A DNA stretch of 64,000 nucleotides from Clostridia bacterium (GTDB taxonomy: Bacteria > Bacillota > Clostridia > CAKSNL01 > HGM11501), in contig JAFQQJ010000011.1 of NCBI GenBank assembly GCA_017411325.1, positions 62,001-126,000 on the forward strand, read 5' to 3'. The translations under genes were made by a program, and so were the position numbers. Every line of letters begins with the position of its first letter. Positions within the stretch are counted from its first letter, which is position 1. A model generated the notes under the pieces. The model did no database searches. It saw only the letters and a list, made by a program, of their open reading frames with translations, and was not told the DNA's origin. Below are positions 25,810-33,092 of this stretch, one piece after another.

Positions 25810-26523
25810 ATGATTATATACGAACGGCAAGAGACTATTTTAAATTATTTGAAACAAAACAGATTTTCTACAATTAAAGAGCTTTCGAAAATCGTATGGT
25901 CGAGCGAATCATCTGTGCGAAGAGATATAAAAATTCTTGAGCAAAAAGGCTATGTAAAGCAGATATACGGTGGTGTAGTTGCAGCAGAATATGAAAACAA
26001 TGTTGTTCCTGTTAATTTAAGAGATTCATCAAACTCCGCAATAAAGGAAAAACTAGCAAAAGAGGCTGCAAGTCATATATTTGACGGTGCAACTATTTTT
26101 ATGGACGGTTCTTCTACCGTAAGACGAATTATAAAGTATATTGGCAAATTTAAAGACCTTAAAATAATAACAAACAATCAACGTATTTTTTCAGAATGTA
26201 CTCATTCCCACATAAAACTCTACTGTACAGGCGGACTTTTTGACAGTCGAAACAGCATCTTCTTTGGTAGCACTGCCGAAAAATATATCAACACTACAAA
26301 TGCAGACATTTTTTTCTTCTCCAGTCAGGCTATATCAACAGACGGTGAAATAAGCGACATATCAGAAGAAGAAACCTCATTAAGAAAAGCTATGCTTAAT
26401 CGCTCAAAAAAGAAAATCTTTCTTTGTGACTCATCAAAACTGGGACTTCAAAAAACCTTTACTTTGTGTAACAAAGACGACGTGGATTTGATAATATGTG
26501 ATAAAAAAATGCCTTGGGAATAG
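25810..26523 (+). CDS. DeoR-family sugar-phosphate-responsive repressor
   Basis: A 237-residue DeoR regulator. N-terminal winged HTH (RQETILNYLKQNRFSTIKEL, then SSESSVRRDIKILEQKG) and a DeoRC ligand domain with GATIFMDGSSTVRRIIKYI (near 95), KIITNNQRIF, LYCTGGLFDSRNSIFFG and LCDSSKLG near 205. The family senses phosphorylated sugars. Divergent from the GpsA-like/FAD operon across 142 bp holding the phased repeats. ATG 25810 has AAAGGAG upstream. Confidence 0.9.
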   Translation: MIIYERQETILNYLKQNRFSTIKELSKIVWSSESSVRRDIKILEQKGYVKQIYGGVVAAEYENNVVPVNLRDSSNSAIKEKLAKEAASHIFDGATIFMDGSSTVRRIIKYIGKFKDLKIITNNQRIFSECTHSHIKLYCTGGLFDSRNSIFFGSTAEKYINTTNADIFFFSSQAISTDGEISDISEEETSLRKAMLNRSKKKIFLCDSSKLGLQKTFTLCNKDDVDLIICDKKMPWE

Positions 26524-26620
26524 TGACTTTGGCACAATGCAGTTAACTGCATCGAAGCAGATTAAGTATAATACAGAGAAAACAAAAGAATACATCCTGA
26601 GTCGGACTCATCTTTCTCAA

Positions 26621-26751
26621 GGAAAAGCACGGACGGACAAACAGTCCCCCGGACTGTTTGTTTGGACCGTCCTTTCAAGTCCTCCATCATAAAACAAAAA
26701 AGACATCCGATGGATGTCTTTTTGTTTTGGAATATCCGAATGGTTTAGATG
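26621..26751. repeat. Hairpin-rich intergenic repeat, copy A
   Basis: The first 78 bp (26621-26698) are nearly identical to copy B at 28017. The core is a bulged hairpin: GGACGG plus ACAAACAGTCC (26631-26647) pairing with GGACTGTTTGT and CCGTCC (26651-26672), with a 5-nt bulge. Then come an unrelated terminator stem (AAAAGACATCC/GGATGTCTTTT, 26696-26723) and CGAATGGTTTAGATG (26737-26751). It lies between the DeoR gene and the end of the nucleoside hydrolase gene; the second stem can terminate transcription from both. Confidence 0.75.
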
Positions 26752-26756
26752 TCTCT

Positions 26757-27725
26757 TTACCTTCCGTCTATCAAATCATCAATTACTTGCTGTATTTCTT
26801 TATAGTCTACTTTTGGTAACAGATAGCTGTGCTTAAAATCACTGTTCCGATTCCAATGGGTTATCAGTTCTTCGTCGACTGAAATTTGTCCAAACTCATG
26901 ATAATTCCAGTATGTACCGGGACGAATAGCTTCCAGAACCGCAGTATGATCCCAGCTTGGACGTCCGGTATCGCCGTTATGCACTTGATAAGCCCACGCT
27001 ACAGGGTCCTCGACTTTTGCTCTTTTTGCATATCCTACCATCGATACGATATAAGAACCAATTTCATAACTTGACAAAACCAATTCTCCGGGCCAGTTTT
27101 CAAAAACAGCTGTTGCATCCTCATACCCGCTGCCCTTAATATTGTATTCCCAAGTCATCATGTGATGCGTAGGGTCTCCGCTTTCATATAGAACCATAGG
27201 CCAACTTTCAAAGAATCTACCGCCCATAACAACCGTACGCTTAACCTTCTTGGCAATCAGTTCTTTCCCGCTCAAAGACGAAAAAACATCCGCTTTGCTC
27301 ATTACCAATCTCGCCATAGAGGTCAGTGTGCCTGTAACAACAAGTGTAATACTGCCGTCTTCAGCATCAGCTAAAGTTTTTCTTAGCACTTCTAATGTGT
27401 CGGCAGGTCCGTTTTCATTATCGTCTGAATTTGCAGGATAACTGTTCGGGAATTTTTCGCAGAGTTCGCCTGCGTATACGCCTTTGGGATTTTTTCTTTC
27501 TGTCCCGGCAAAATTAATCCCTATAGGAACCTCGCAGCCGTAAAAACGATTGATTGCATCAATACAGCCTGCACAATAGGGTGAATTATAGCAGTGAGTA
27601 ACAGCTAATAATTTGGCTTCGCCCTTATCGCAAAGCCGATGAATCAATGCAAGAGCACCCGCATCATCGCAGTCCCACCCGATGTCGGTATCAAGAATAA
27701 TCTGAATCGGCTTTTTTTCCTCCAT
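26757..27725 (-). CDS. Nucleoside hydrolase-like protein (IU_nuc_hydro fold)
   Basis: A 322-residue protein. The N-terminal IQIILDTDIGWDCDDAGALA resembles the DTDxGxDDxxA calcium-binding signature of inosine-uridine-preferring nucleoside hydrolases, with one extra Trp-Asp insertion. Later landmarks are TLVVTGTLTSMARLV (near 130) and RTVVMGGRFFESWPM (near 165). Many members of this broad group act on other ribosides or are uncharacterised, so the substrate is open. Cytoplasmic. AAAGGGGG precedes ATG 27725. Its promoter lies 150 bp upstream, leaving a long folded leader. Confidence 0.8.
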   Translation of the reverse strand: MEEKKPIQIILDTDIGWDCDDAGALALIHRLCDKGEAKLLAVTHCYNSPYCAGCIDAINRFYGCEVPIGINFAGTERKNPKGVYAGELCEKFPNSYPANSDDNENGPADTLEVLRKTLADAEDGSITLVVTGTLTSMARLVMSKADVFSSLSGKELIAKKVKRTVVMGGRFFESWPMVLYESGDPTHHMMTWEYNIKGSGYEDATAVFENWPGELVLSSYEIGSYIVSMVGYAKRAKVEDPVAWAYQVHNGDTGRPSWDHTAVLEAIRPGTYWNYHEFGQISVDEELITHWNRNSDFKHSYLLPKVDYKEIQQVIDDLIDGR

Positions 27726-27797
27726 AAAAATCCCCCTTTTATGCTCGTTTGCGAGTGTTTACTTGTTCATATAATGCATTACTGTACGCACTTTCTC

Positions 27798-27837
27798 GTG
27801 ATTTCCGGACTGCAAAATGCTATTTTGCTGAAATCAT
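27798..27837 (-). promoter_or_regulatory. Structured 5' leader of the nucleoside hydrolase gene
   Basis: The roughly 140-nt untranslated leader contains a nested stem: outer TGATTTC/GAAATCA (27830-27836 with 27799-27805) enclosing GCAAAAT/ATTTTGC with a 3-nt loop (27812-27828). It matches no riboswitch I recognise. Confidence 0.45.
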
Positions 27838-27873
27838 TTGTCCGTTAAACAGTCCATTGGCGACTTTATATTC

Positions 27874-27902
27874 ATTATATCACATCATTTTTCTTTTTAC
27901 AA
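27874..27902 (-). promoter_or_regulatory. Sigma-A promoter of the nucleoside hydrolase gene
   Basis: Minus-strand TTGTAA (27897-27902), 17-bp spacer, TATAAT (27874-27879). Confidence 0.78.
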
Positions 27903-28016
27903 TAAACTTTTTTTCACAAGCATATATCCTTCCGCACGCTCCGAAGGCGATTGATTGTAGGGACAGGCGTTCTCGACTGTCCGTAAAAAGCTCCCGTGTT
28001 GGACTTGCTTTTCTGC

Positions 28017-28156
28017 GGAAAAGCCACGGACGGACAAACAGTCCCCCGGACTGTTTGTTTGGACCGTCCTTTCAAGTCCTCCATCACAAAACATAAAAAG
28101 AGAGACCACACTTTGTGTAGTCTCTCTTTTTTGGGAAGAGTCGAATGGTTTAGATG
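28017..28156. repeat. Hairpin-rich intergenic repeat, copy B
   Basis: About 80 bp nearly identical to copy A (core stem 28028-28069). A different terminator stem follows (AGAGAGACCACA/TGTGTAGTCTCTCT, 28095-28132) and then the same tail CGAATGGTTTAGATG (28142-28156). The stem probably terminates the minus-strand GH28-like/isomerase transcript. A separate small hairpin (GGACAG/CTGTCC) precedes it near 27961-27981. Confidence 0.75.
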
Positions 28157-28356
28157 CCACCTCTGAAAGTCTTATTTTATCAAGCTTTTTAAGGTTCGAT
28201 CCAATATGTTCAAAACAAGCGAATGAGACGAAGGATTTAGATGCATTTCGCTAAACTTCAGTCGAATCAAAAATTTGTGGGGCAATATTCAAATGAAAAA
28301 CAATCTCCAAGGAGTATAGATACCATAATTGGATTTATACGAATCAAGACTGTTCG
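28157..28356. other. Non-coding stretch between repeat B and the gene remnant
   Basis: The gene-free interval 27726-28603 holds, in order, the nucleoside hydrolase leader and promoter, repeat B, this AT-rich segment and a decayed reading frame. In this segment I see only one further copy of GCATCTAAA (minus strand, near 28232-28242). No coding signal. Confidence 0.5.
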
Positions 28357-28600
28357 TTAGAAATTCCATTCCTTCTCACTTGCTCCGTCATATCCAATCA
28401 GCCACGCCGGCTTCAAATCTACCAAAGAGTGTCCTGAGCTTGTACTGTTTGAACCTACCATAATGAGAGCAGCAATATCTGCAGTTCCTTCTTGTCCATT
28501 TCACGGTCTACAGAATCCCTTACAACATCAGACAGAGAATGATGGAACTGTGTTCCGTGATATCTGATTGCCGCGTCAATCTCGCGTTTTCCTACTTCAA
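28357..28600 (-). pseudogene. Frameshifted C-terminal gene remnant
   Basis: Minus-strand translation gives a protein-like string, VGKREIDAAIRYHGTQFHHS... to ...DREMDKKE. After a single-base shift near 28470-28475 it resumes as TADIAALIMVGSNSTSSGHS... and ends ...GASEKEWNF before a TAA at 28357-28359. No start codon or ribosome site belongs to it, and it directly follows the isomerase-like gene. It looks like the 3' end of a gene whose 5' part was deleted. I do not recognise the family. Confidence 0.5.
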
Positions 28601-28603
28601 AAA

Positions 28604-29635
28604 CTATCCCTTCATCAAAAGTTCCATAACATACATTTCAAGTGCTTCGTAGTCTCGTTCTTTTACACACTTTTCTTGGAAATCATAGTCAAATCTTGCA
28701 GCTTTTTCTTCAAGCATTTTTGCAATCTTAAGACTGTTCTCAAGATGTTTGTAGCTTCCTTCCTGCTTTTCTGTCCTCATAACCTTTACATCAAGACCGA
28801 TATACTCTCCGTTATCGCCAAATCCATTCTCCATAAGAACCTTCATCTGATTGAATGCTGTACGGAGATTTTCAACACCAAAGCTCTTATCCTGGTCAAA
28901 TTTCATTCCGTTCTGGTCATTCAAATGCACACCCCAAAGTTTGCCCATAGCTAAAGCAAATCCAATTTCACTTGCCGGATCAAGTCCTGCAAGCATCGCA
29001 TGAGCTGACTCTAAAAGTCCACCCACTCTTGACGGATCATTAGATGCTGCTGAAATTGCCATAGCATGTCCAAGAGTTGGGCACACGCTTCTGTCAACAG
29101 GCTCGTTTGGTTTAGTTTCAATCATAATTTTTATATTCTTGTCGTATGCAAGCATATTATTAATAGCTTCAATAAGAAGTTTTGTTGAAGTAACAGGGCT
29201 TTTACTTTCATAACAAATTGTACCCTCTCTTGCAAGCCACAAAACAAGCTTATCGCAACCTAATGCGTTTGCAATATCAATTGACCGATACGCTCTCCAC
29301 ATTGCAAATTCTCTGTCATCCTTGCTGTTTGAGGTAAATCCACCATCAACTGTGTGAGGATCCATCCAAAGTCTTGGAGCAACAAACTCAGCTTTTAAAT
29401 CATACTTATCCAAAAGTGCCTTTACCTTTTTTGCCTCTGCGATGATTTCTGCTTCTGTCATGTTATTCATATTAGGCACAGAGTCGTCATCGTGGAACTG
29501 GATTGCATCAAATCCCATTTCTTTAAATGTCCTTATCTTTTCCTCAAACGAAATTGTTTCTCTTGTTGCAGGACCGTATGCGTCTGCTCCCTCGTGAACA
29601 TTCCATGGTCCTACTGAATACTTAAATCTACTCAT
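28604..29635 (-). CDS. Xylose isomerase-like TIM-barrel protein
   Basis: A 343-residue sugar isomerase-type barrel, closest in pattern to the short actinobacterial (class I) xylose isomerases. Seen: DAIQFHDDDSVPN (near 45), LWLAREGTICY with a metal-ligand Glu, MIETKPNEP (near 170), TLGHAMA with the ligand His, and GVHLNDQNGMKFDQDKSFG (near 235) carrying the Asp ligands. It is about 45 residues shorter than Streptomyces XylA, and no xylulokinase is adjacent, so the natural aldose is uncertain. It follows the GH28-like gene by 27 bp, implying a shared transcript under the divergent AraC regulator. Confidence 0.85.
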   Translation of the reverse strand: MSRFKYSVGPWNVHEGADAYGPATRETISFEEKIRTFKEMGFDAIQFHDDDSVPNMNNMTEAEIIAEAKKVKALLDKYDLKAEFVAPRLWMDPHTVDGGFTSNSKDDREFAMWRAYRSIDIANALGCDKLVLWLAREGTICYESKSPVTSTKLLIEAINNMLAYDKNIKIMIETKPNEPVDRSVCPTLGHAMAISAASNDPSRVGGLLESAHAMLAGLDPASEIGFALAMGKLWGVHLNDQNGMKFDQDKSFGVENLRTAFNQMKVLMENGFGDNGEYIGLDVKVMRTEKQEGSYKHLENSLKIAKMLEEKAARFDYDFQEKCVKERDYEALEMYVMELLMKG

Positions 29636-29662
29636 TTTTTTACTTCCTTTCTTTATGTTAAT

Positions 29663-31048
29663 TTAAATAGCTTTCGTAAAGAATGGTTTATCCGCTTCTT
29701 TTACTTCTTTTGCATTGCCGCAATTTACATTATTAAGTACAATCTTTCCATCTGACCATTTTTTGATAATACAGTCACCTTTATAGTTCGAAACAGAAAG
29801 ATTTTCAAAAACAACGCTATCATAGTTGCAAATATGAACCAAGTCAATATCTTCATAACCTTCTCGCATTGTGATTTCAACATTTTTCAGCTTTAATGTA
29901 ACAGGAACATTTTTGTCTCCATAAGCAGTAATAGGCATACTTACGCTTTCTGCTTTTATATTACGAAATTCAATACTTTCAAGTGGTCTGTTTTTCTGCC
30001 ATGTTTCATTACCGGAATAATTATAGTGCAAAAATCTGTCTGCCATATCTATCGTACAATCCGAAATAATAATATTCCCCGGCTGAGTATTTATCGGCAT
30101 ACTGTAATCAGCATAATAAGTAAATGCACTGAGCATATTATTTCTTGCTCCCTTTGTAGGTGACGGTGCCGAATTTTTCTTATCTTCAAGAGATATACTT
30201 CCTCTGAAGCAAAATTTGCCCGGACCGTATATATGGCACTTCTCAACCAACATATTTGTTCCGCCAAATCTCATCGCACTACAACTTGAATTCAAAACGC
30301 AATCTGAGATGTATACGTTAACATTCCCAAAGCCTGCAATACAATCATCGCCTGTATAAAACTCTGAATTTGTAATCTTCAGGTTACGGCACGCAAAAGC
30401 ATCAAATCCGTCATGACCTGCAAGAGCAGTTATTCCATCTACATCTATGTTGTCACAGAATAATAATTCATGCGCCCAATTACCCGTATTCTGAATTGTA
30501 TAGCCTTTAAGCTCAATATTTCGACAGTTAAAAAATGTTATTCCATGAGGTCCGCGATAGTTTTCTTCAGAACCAACATCATCAAAACAGTTACATCCGT
30601 CAATCACAGATCCTACCTCTCCGATAATTTTTATGTTTTCTGCATCTATTGCGCGGATAACCGCATTATTCCAGCGACTTCCCGGGATCCTTCTAAATCT
30701 GTATTCAGGTTTATTTTCTACATATTCAGTTTCCCCGTGTATTGTTGAAAGATGAACATAAGGGGCATCTGTTATCTGGTCTTCCCTCAGTGGCTCAACT
30801 TTATCATTTTTATAATTGAAATAATCTTCAGGATTAGTACTTCCTAAAAGCTTCGCCCCCTCAAGAAGATGAAGCGTTATGTTGCTTCTTATTCTGATAT
30901 CACCAATATGGTATTCTCCCTCAGGGATTTCCACCACTCCACCGCCTTTTTCAAAGCAGTAATCAATAGCATCCTGAACAGCTTTGGTTTGTAGGGCTTC
31001 ACTTTCTGCCTTCAAGCCAAAATCTTTTGCACTGACTGTTATCTTCAT
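29663..31048 (-). CDS. GH28-like right-handed beta-helix protein
   Basis: A 461-residue beta-helix enzyme of the polygalacturonase/pectate-lyase-3 superfamily: TKAVQDAIDYCFEKGGGVVE near residue 25, then a helix with HDGFDAFACRNLKITNSEFY and TGDDCIAGFG near 235-255, matching the paired Asp region of GH28, and SSCSAMRFGG shortly after. No signal peptide is visible, so it may act on imported oligogalacturonides or another oligosaccharide. First gene of the pair with the isomerase-like protein, divergent from an AraC activator. Confidence 0.82.
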   Translation of the reverse strand: MKITVSAKDFGLKAESEALQTKAVQDAIDYCFEKGGGVVEIPEGEYHIGDIRIRSNITLHLLEGAKLLGSTNPEDYFNYKNDKVEPLREDQITDAPYVHLSTIHGETEYVENKPEYRFRRIPGSRWNNAVIRAIDAENIKIIGEVGSVIDGCNCFDDVGSEENYRGPHGITFFNCRNIELKGYTIQNTGNWAHELLFCDNIDVDGITALAGHDGFDAFACRNLKITNSEFYTGDDCIAGFGNVNVYISDCVLNSSCSAMRFGGTNMLVEKCHIYGPGKFCFRGSISLEDKKNSAPSPTKGARNNMLSAFTYYADYSMPINTQPGNIIISDCTIDMADRFLHYNYSGNETWQKNRPLESIEFRNIKAESVSMPITAYGDKNVPVTLKLKNVEITMREGYEDIDLVHICNYDSVVFENLSVSNYKGDCIIKKWSDGKIVLNNVNCGNAKEVKEADKPFFTKAI

Positions 31049-31171
31049 ATTAAATTCACCCCTTGAAAAATATATTGTATTATTATATAATATAATATAT
31101 CACAATATTATAGGTTATTCTAACACCATACAAGCCAAAAATATAAATATATTGAACAAGGCGAGGTTTTT
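31049..31171. promoter_or_regulatory. Divergent control region between the GH28-like operon and araC-type gene
   Basis: Extremely AT-rich 123 bp with overlapping TATAAT boxes on both strands (for example minus-strand TATAAT near 31099-31105) and no good -35, as expected for an activator-dependent promoter. Confidence 0.5.
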
Positions 31172-31993
31172 ATGAATAAGACAAGTTTAAAAGAAACTTA
31201 TGCACAACATAAAATTGGCAAGTTGCAGATGAATATATATGAATCAAGCAACGACATTCCATATCATTGGCACGATGAATACGAATTCCTTTATGTAACA
31301 AGTGGCGAATGCGAGTGTATCATAAACGGAAAAAGCATTATTGTGCAAAAAGGTCAGGCAATCCTTATAAGCGGTGGTGAGCTTCACACCCTTAATCAAA
31401 ACACTTCCGGACAATTTTTTGCTGTGGTTTTTCATCCATATATTATTTTTGGAACAGAATTCAACAATTTTTTCTCAAAAAAAATATCATATAACAGAAT
31501 TTTTGAAGAAACTTCCTCATCCGGTAAACAAATAACTCAACTTCTTAATCTTATTCACTCATACTTTTACAACCAGTTTTACGGCTTTGAGTTAACATTA
31601 AAAGCTTTGATTATCGAAATTTTCGGAATAATATATGAACACCGGCTTTATTCATTTAAGGAGAAAAAAGATATAAACGACTTTGATAAATTTGCCGATA
31701 TTATCGAATACATTCACGACAATTTTGCAGAAAAGATGTCCCTTGATGATGTCGCAAATTATGCTCATTTCAGCAAATCTTATTTAATCAGATTATTAAA
31801 GAAAAATACAGGTAAAACCTTTAGTACATATCTAAACTGTTATAGAATATACAGAGCAATTGATATGCTTGAAAATACAGACAAAAATATCTTGGAAATT
31901 TCCGAGGAATGTGGATTCGGTAATGTTGCATATTTCATCAAAATTTTTAAACAGAATACAGGAATTACTCCTCACAAATACCGTAAGAATTAA
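31172..31993 (+). CDS. AraC-family transcriptional regulator
   Basis: A 273-residue regulator. A cupin sensor (NDIPYHWHDEYEFLYVTSGE, then QKGQAILISGGELHTLNQ) is followed by the AraC double HTH (SLDDVANYAHFSKSYLIRLL; ISEECGFGNVAYFIKIFKQN). Divergent from the GH28-like/isomerase operon, which is its likely target; the inducer is probably a plant or mucin sugar. GCGAGG precedes ATG 31172. Confidence 0.9.
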   Translation: MNKTSLKETYAQHKIGKLQMNIYESSNDIPYHWHDEYEFLYVTSGECECIINGKSIIVQKGQAILISGGELHTLNQNTSGQFFAVVFHPYIIFGTEFNNFFSKKISYNRIFEETSSSGKQITQLLNLIHSYFYNQFYGFELTLKALIIEIFGIIYEHRLYSFKEKKDINDFDKFADIIEYIHDNFAEKMSLDDVANYAHFSKSYLIRLLKKNTGKTFSTYLNCYRIYRAIDMLENTDKNILEISEECGFGNVAYFIKIFKQNTGITPHKYRKN

Positions 31994-32512
31994 CAGTCTA
32001 ATTTTTATGATAACGAATCTTAATGGATGCCTAAAATACCAAAAATCCAGTAATATTAGTAAAACTTTTCAGAAAAAAATAAGTGCAGGTAATCAACTAT
32101 ATAAATACCCAAATTACCTACACTTATATTGTACCCCGGGCTGTCTTACCAAACAAGTGATGCAACCCATTATTTATTTTATCAATTTATTTGGACGTTT
32201 AACAAATAAAATAACAATTATATAATCATAAAAAATTAATATTGTTACAATCTACAAGTCTAAAAATTTCATATAATCCTTTAATAATCCACATATAAAC
32301 CGCTTATCATACATTCATCAGACAATAATAACTTACCGTGTTCTTTCTTATCTTGAAAATCTACTTAAAAAATGCAGTGCCGTTAGTTCAAGTCTGGTTC
32401 AAAACCACTTATCTTCTCCCATTTATTTCAAAGTTGATTTTTGCAAGAAGCCCTTAAAACCACGGAAAAGCGAACAATTTAGATGCAAGTTAAACAAGTT
32501 TAGCGTTATGAT
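31994..32512. other. Gene-free AT-rich interval
   Basis: No convincing reading frame. It holds a minus-strand terminator-like hairpin (AAGTGTAGGTAAT with ATTACCTGCACTT, 32078-32126, followed on the minus strand by a T run) and a copy of GCATCTAAATTGTTCGC near 32467-32484 on the minus strand. Confidence 0.5.
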
Positions 32513-32615
32513 GAAACCTTACGGTTTTAGTTATGATATATTTGCCCAAAAAAGCATTGACGAAGTCAATTCATAACTTGCGAAGCAATCTAAACTGATA
32601 ACTTGCCGTAGGCAA
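32513..32615. repeat. Array of four mini-hairpins with GAA/GTA-type loops
   Basis: Consecutive small palindromes: AAACCTTACGGTTT (32513-32526), ATTGACGAAGTCAAT (32556-32570), TTGCGAAGCAA (32578-32588) and TTGCCGTAGGCAA (32603-32615), mostly separated by ATAACT-like links. The outer arms ATATTTGCC (about 32538) and GGCAAATAT (32611) also pair. This resembles multi-hairpin intergenic repeats seen in gut Clostridia. Confidence 0.55.
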
Positions 32616-32623
32616 ATATAACT

Positions 32624-32656
32624 GAAAAAGCACTTGCAAATTGCAAGTGCTTTTTC
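32624..32656. terminator. Terminator beside the truncated tRNA copy
   Basis: Perfect palindrome AAAAAGCACTTGC/GCAAGTGCTTTTT, on the 3' side of the tRNA fragment on the minus strand. Confidence 0.8.
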
Positions 32657-32682
32657 TGGCTCCTCCAGTTGGACTCGAACCA
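32657..32682 (-). pseudogene. Duplicated 3' end of tRNA-Asn
   Basis: A 26-bp exact copy of the T-arm, acceptor and CCA end of the tRNA-Asn at 32888-32963, in the same orientation and 231 bp away. The rest of the tRNA is absent. It could be an integration or recombination scar, or the relic of a second tRNA gene, since it too is followed by a terminator. Confidence 0.75.
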
Positions 32683-32848
32683 CGTCCGTTTGCAACATCA
32701 ATTCAATTGCGCCGTCAAGCGGCTTATTTCATTGTGTTGCGGCACCACCTCCGCGCTCCCTGTTTCGTCCACCGGACGCGGTCGCTGCTCGGTCCCCTGC
32801 GTCCGCAAGCGGCTCGCAGGTTCGTTGGTTCGGTTTCACCGAAAAGAA
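32683..32848. other. GC-rich structured insert between the two tRNA-Asn 3' ends
   Basis: About 165 bp, much richer in G+C than its surroundings, with strong stems such as CCTGCGTCCGC/GCGGCTCGCAGG (about 32796-32821). Reading frames across it are artefacts of the antisense tRNA. Its origin is unknown. Confidence 0.5.
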
Positions 32849-32888
32849 AATCACAAAGGGATACACATTTGTGTATCCCTTTGTGATT
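32849..32888 (-). terminator. Terminator of tRNA-Asn
   Basis: Perfect 18-bp stem (CACAAAGGGATACAC type, 32849-32888) starting at the CCA end and followed on the minus strand by a T-rich run. Confidence 0.85.
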
Positions 32889-32963
32889 GGCTCCTCCAGT
32901 TGGACTCGAACCAACGACCCTGCGGTTAACAGCCGCATGCTCTACCGACTGAGCTATAGAGGA
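32888..32963 (-). tRNA. tRNA-Asn (GUU)
   Basis: A 76-nt cloverleaf with encoded CCA. The acceptor arms TCCTCTA and TGGAGGA pair, the D-arm is AGCTCAGTCGGTAGAGC, the anticodon loop CTGTTAA carries GTT (Asn) on a 5-bp stem TGCGG/CCGCA, and the T-loop is GGTTCGAGTCC. A promoter (TTGACA 33045-33050, TATAAT 33024-33029, 15-bp spacer) lies about 55 nt upstream. It marks the boundary between the AT-rich block to the left and the GC-richer block to the right. Confidence 0.97.
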
Positions 32964-33023
32964 ATATGTATTTTAGCATATGTAAGTTACGAAAAAATAT
33001 ACCAGCTTCGCAACAAAAAATAT

Positions 33024-33050
33024 ATTATACCAAATTCTTCAAAATGTCAA
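33024..33050 (-). promoter_or_regulatory. Promoter of tRNA-Asn
   Basis: Minus-strand TTGACA (33045-33050) and TATAAT (33024-33029). The 15-bp spacer is short; TAATAT two bases later gives 17. Confidence 0.7.
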
Positions 33051-33067
33051 CCCCTTTTTGAAAGAAA

Positions 33068-33092
33068 AAACGAACTTTTCAAAAGTTCGTTT
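33068..33092 (-). terminator. Terminator overlapping the end of pflA
   Basis: Palindrome AAACGAACTTTT/AAAAGTTCGTTT with a following T run on the minus strand. The pflA stop codon lies in the loop-proximal part of the stem. Confidence 0.8.

Noticed and set aside
26621..28156. Possible two-repeat CRISPR array
   Set aside because: Only two copies 1.4 kb apart, no regular spacers, no cas genes; the repeats are large hairpins with terminators.
28604..29635. Naming the isomerase-like gene xylA
   Set aside because: Motifs fit the fold, but it is short, has no xylulokinase neighbour, and the substrate is not shown.
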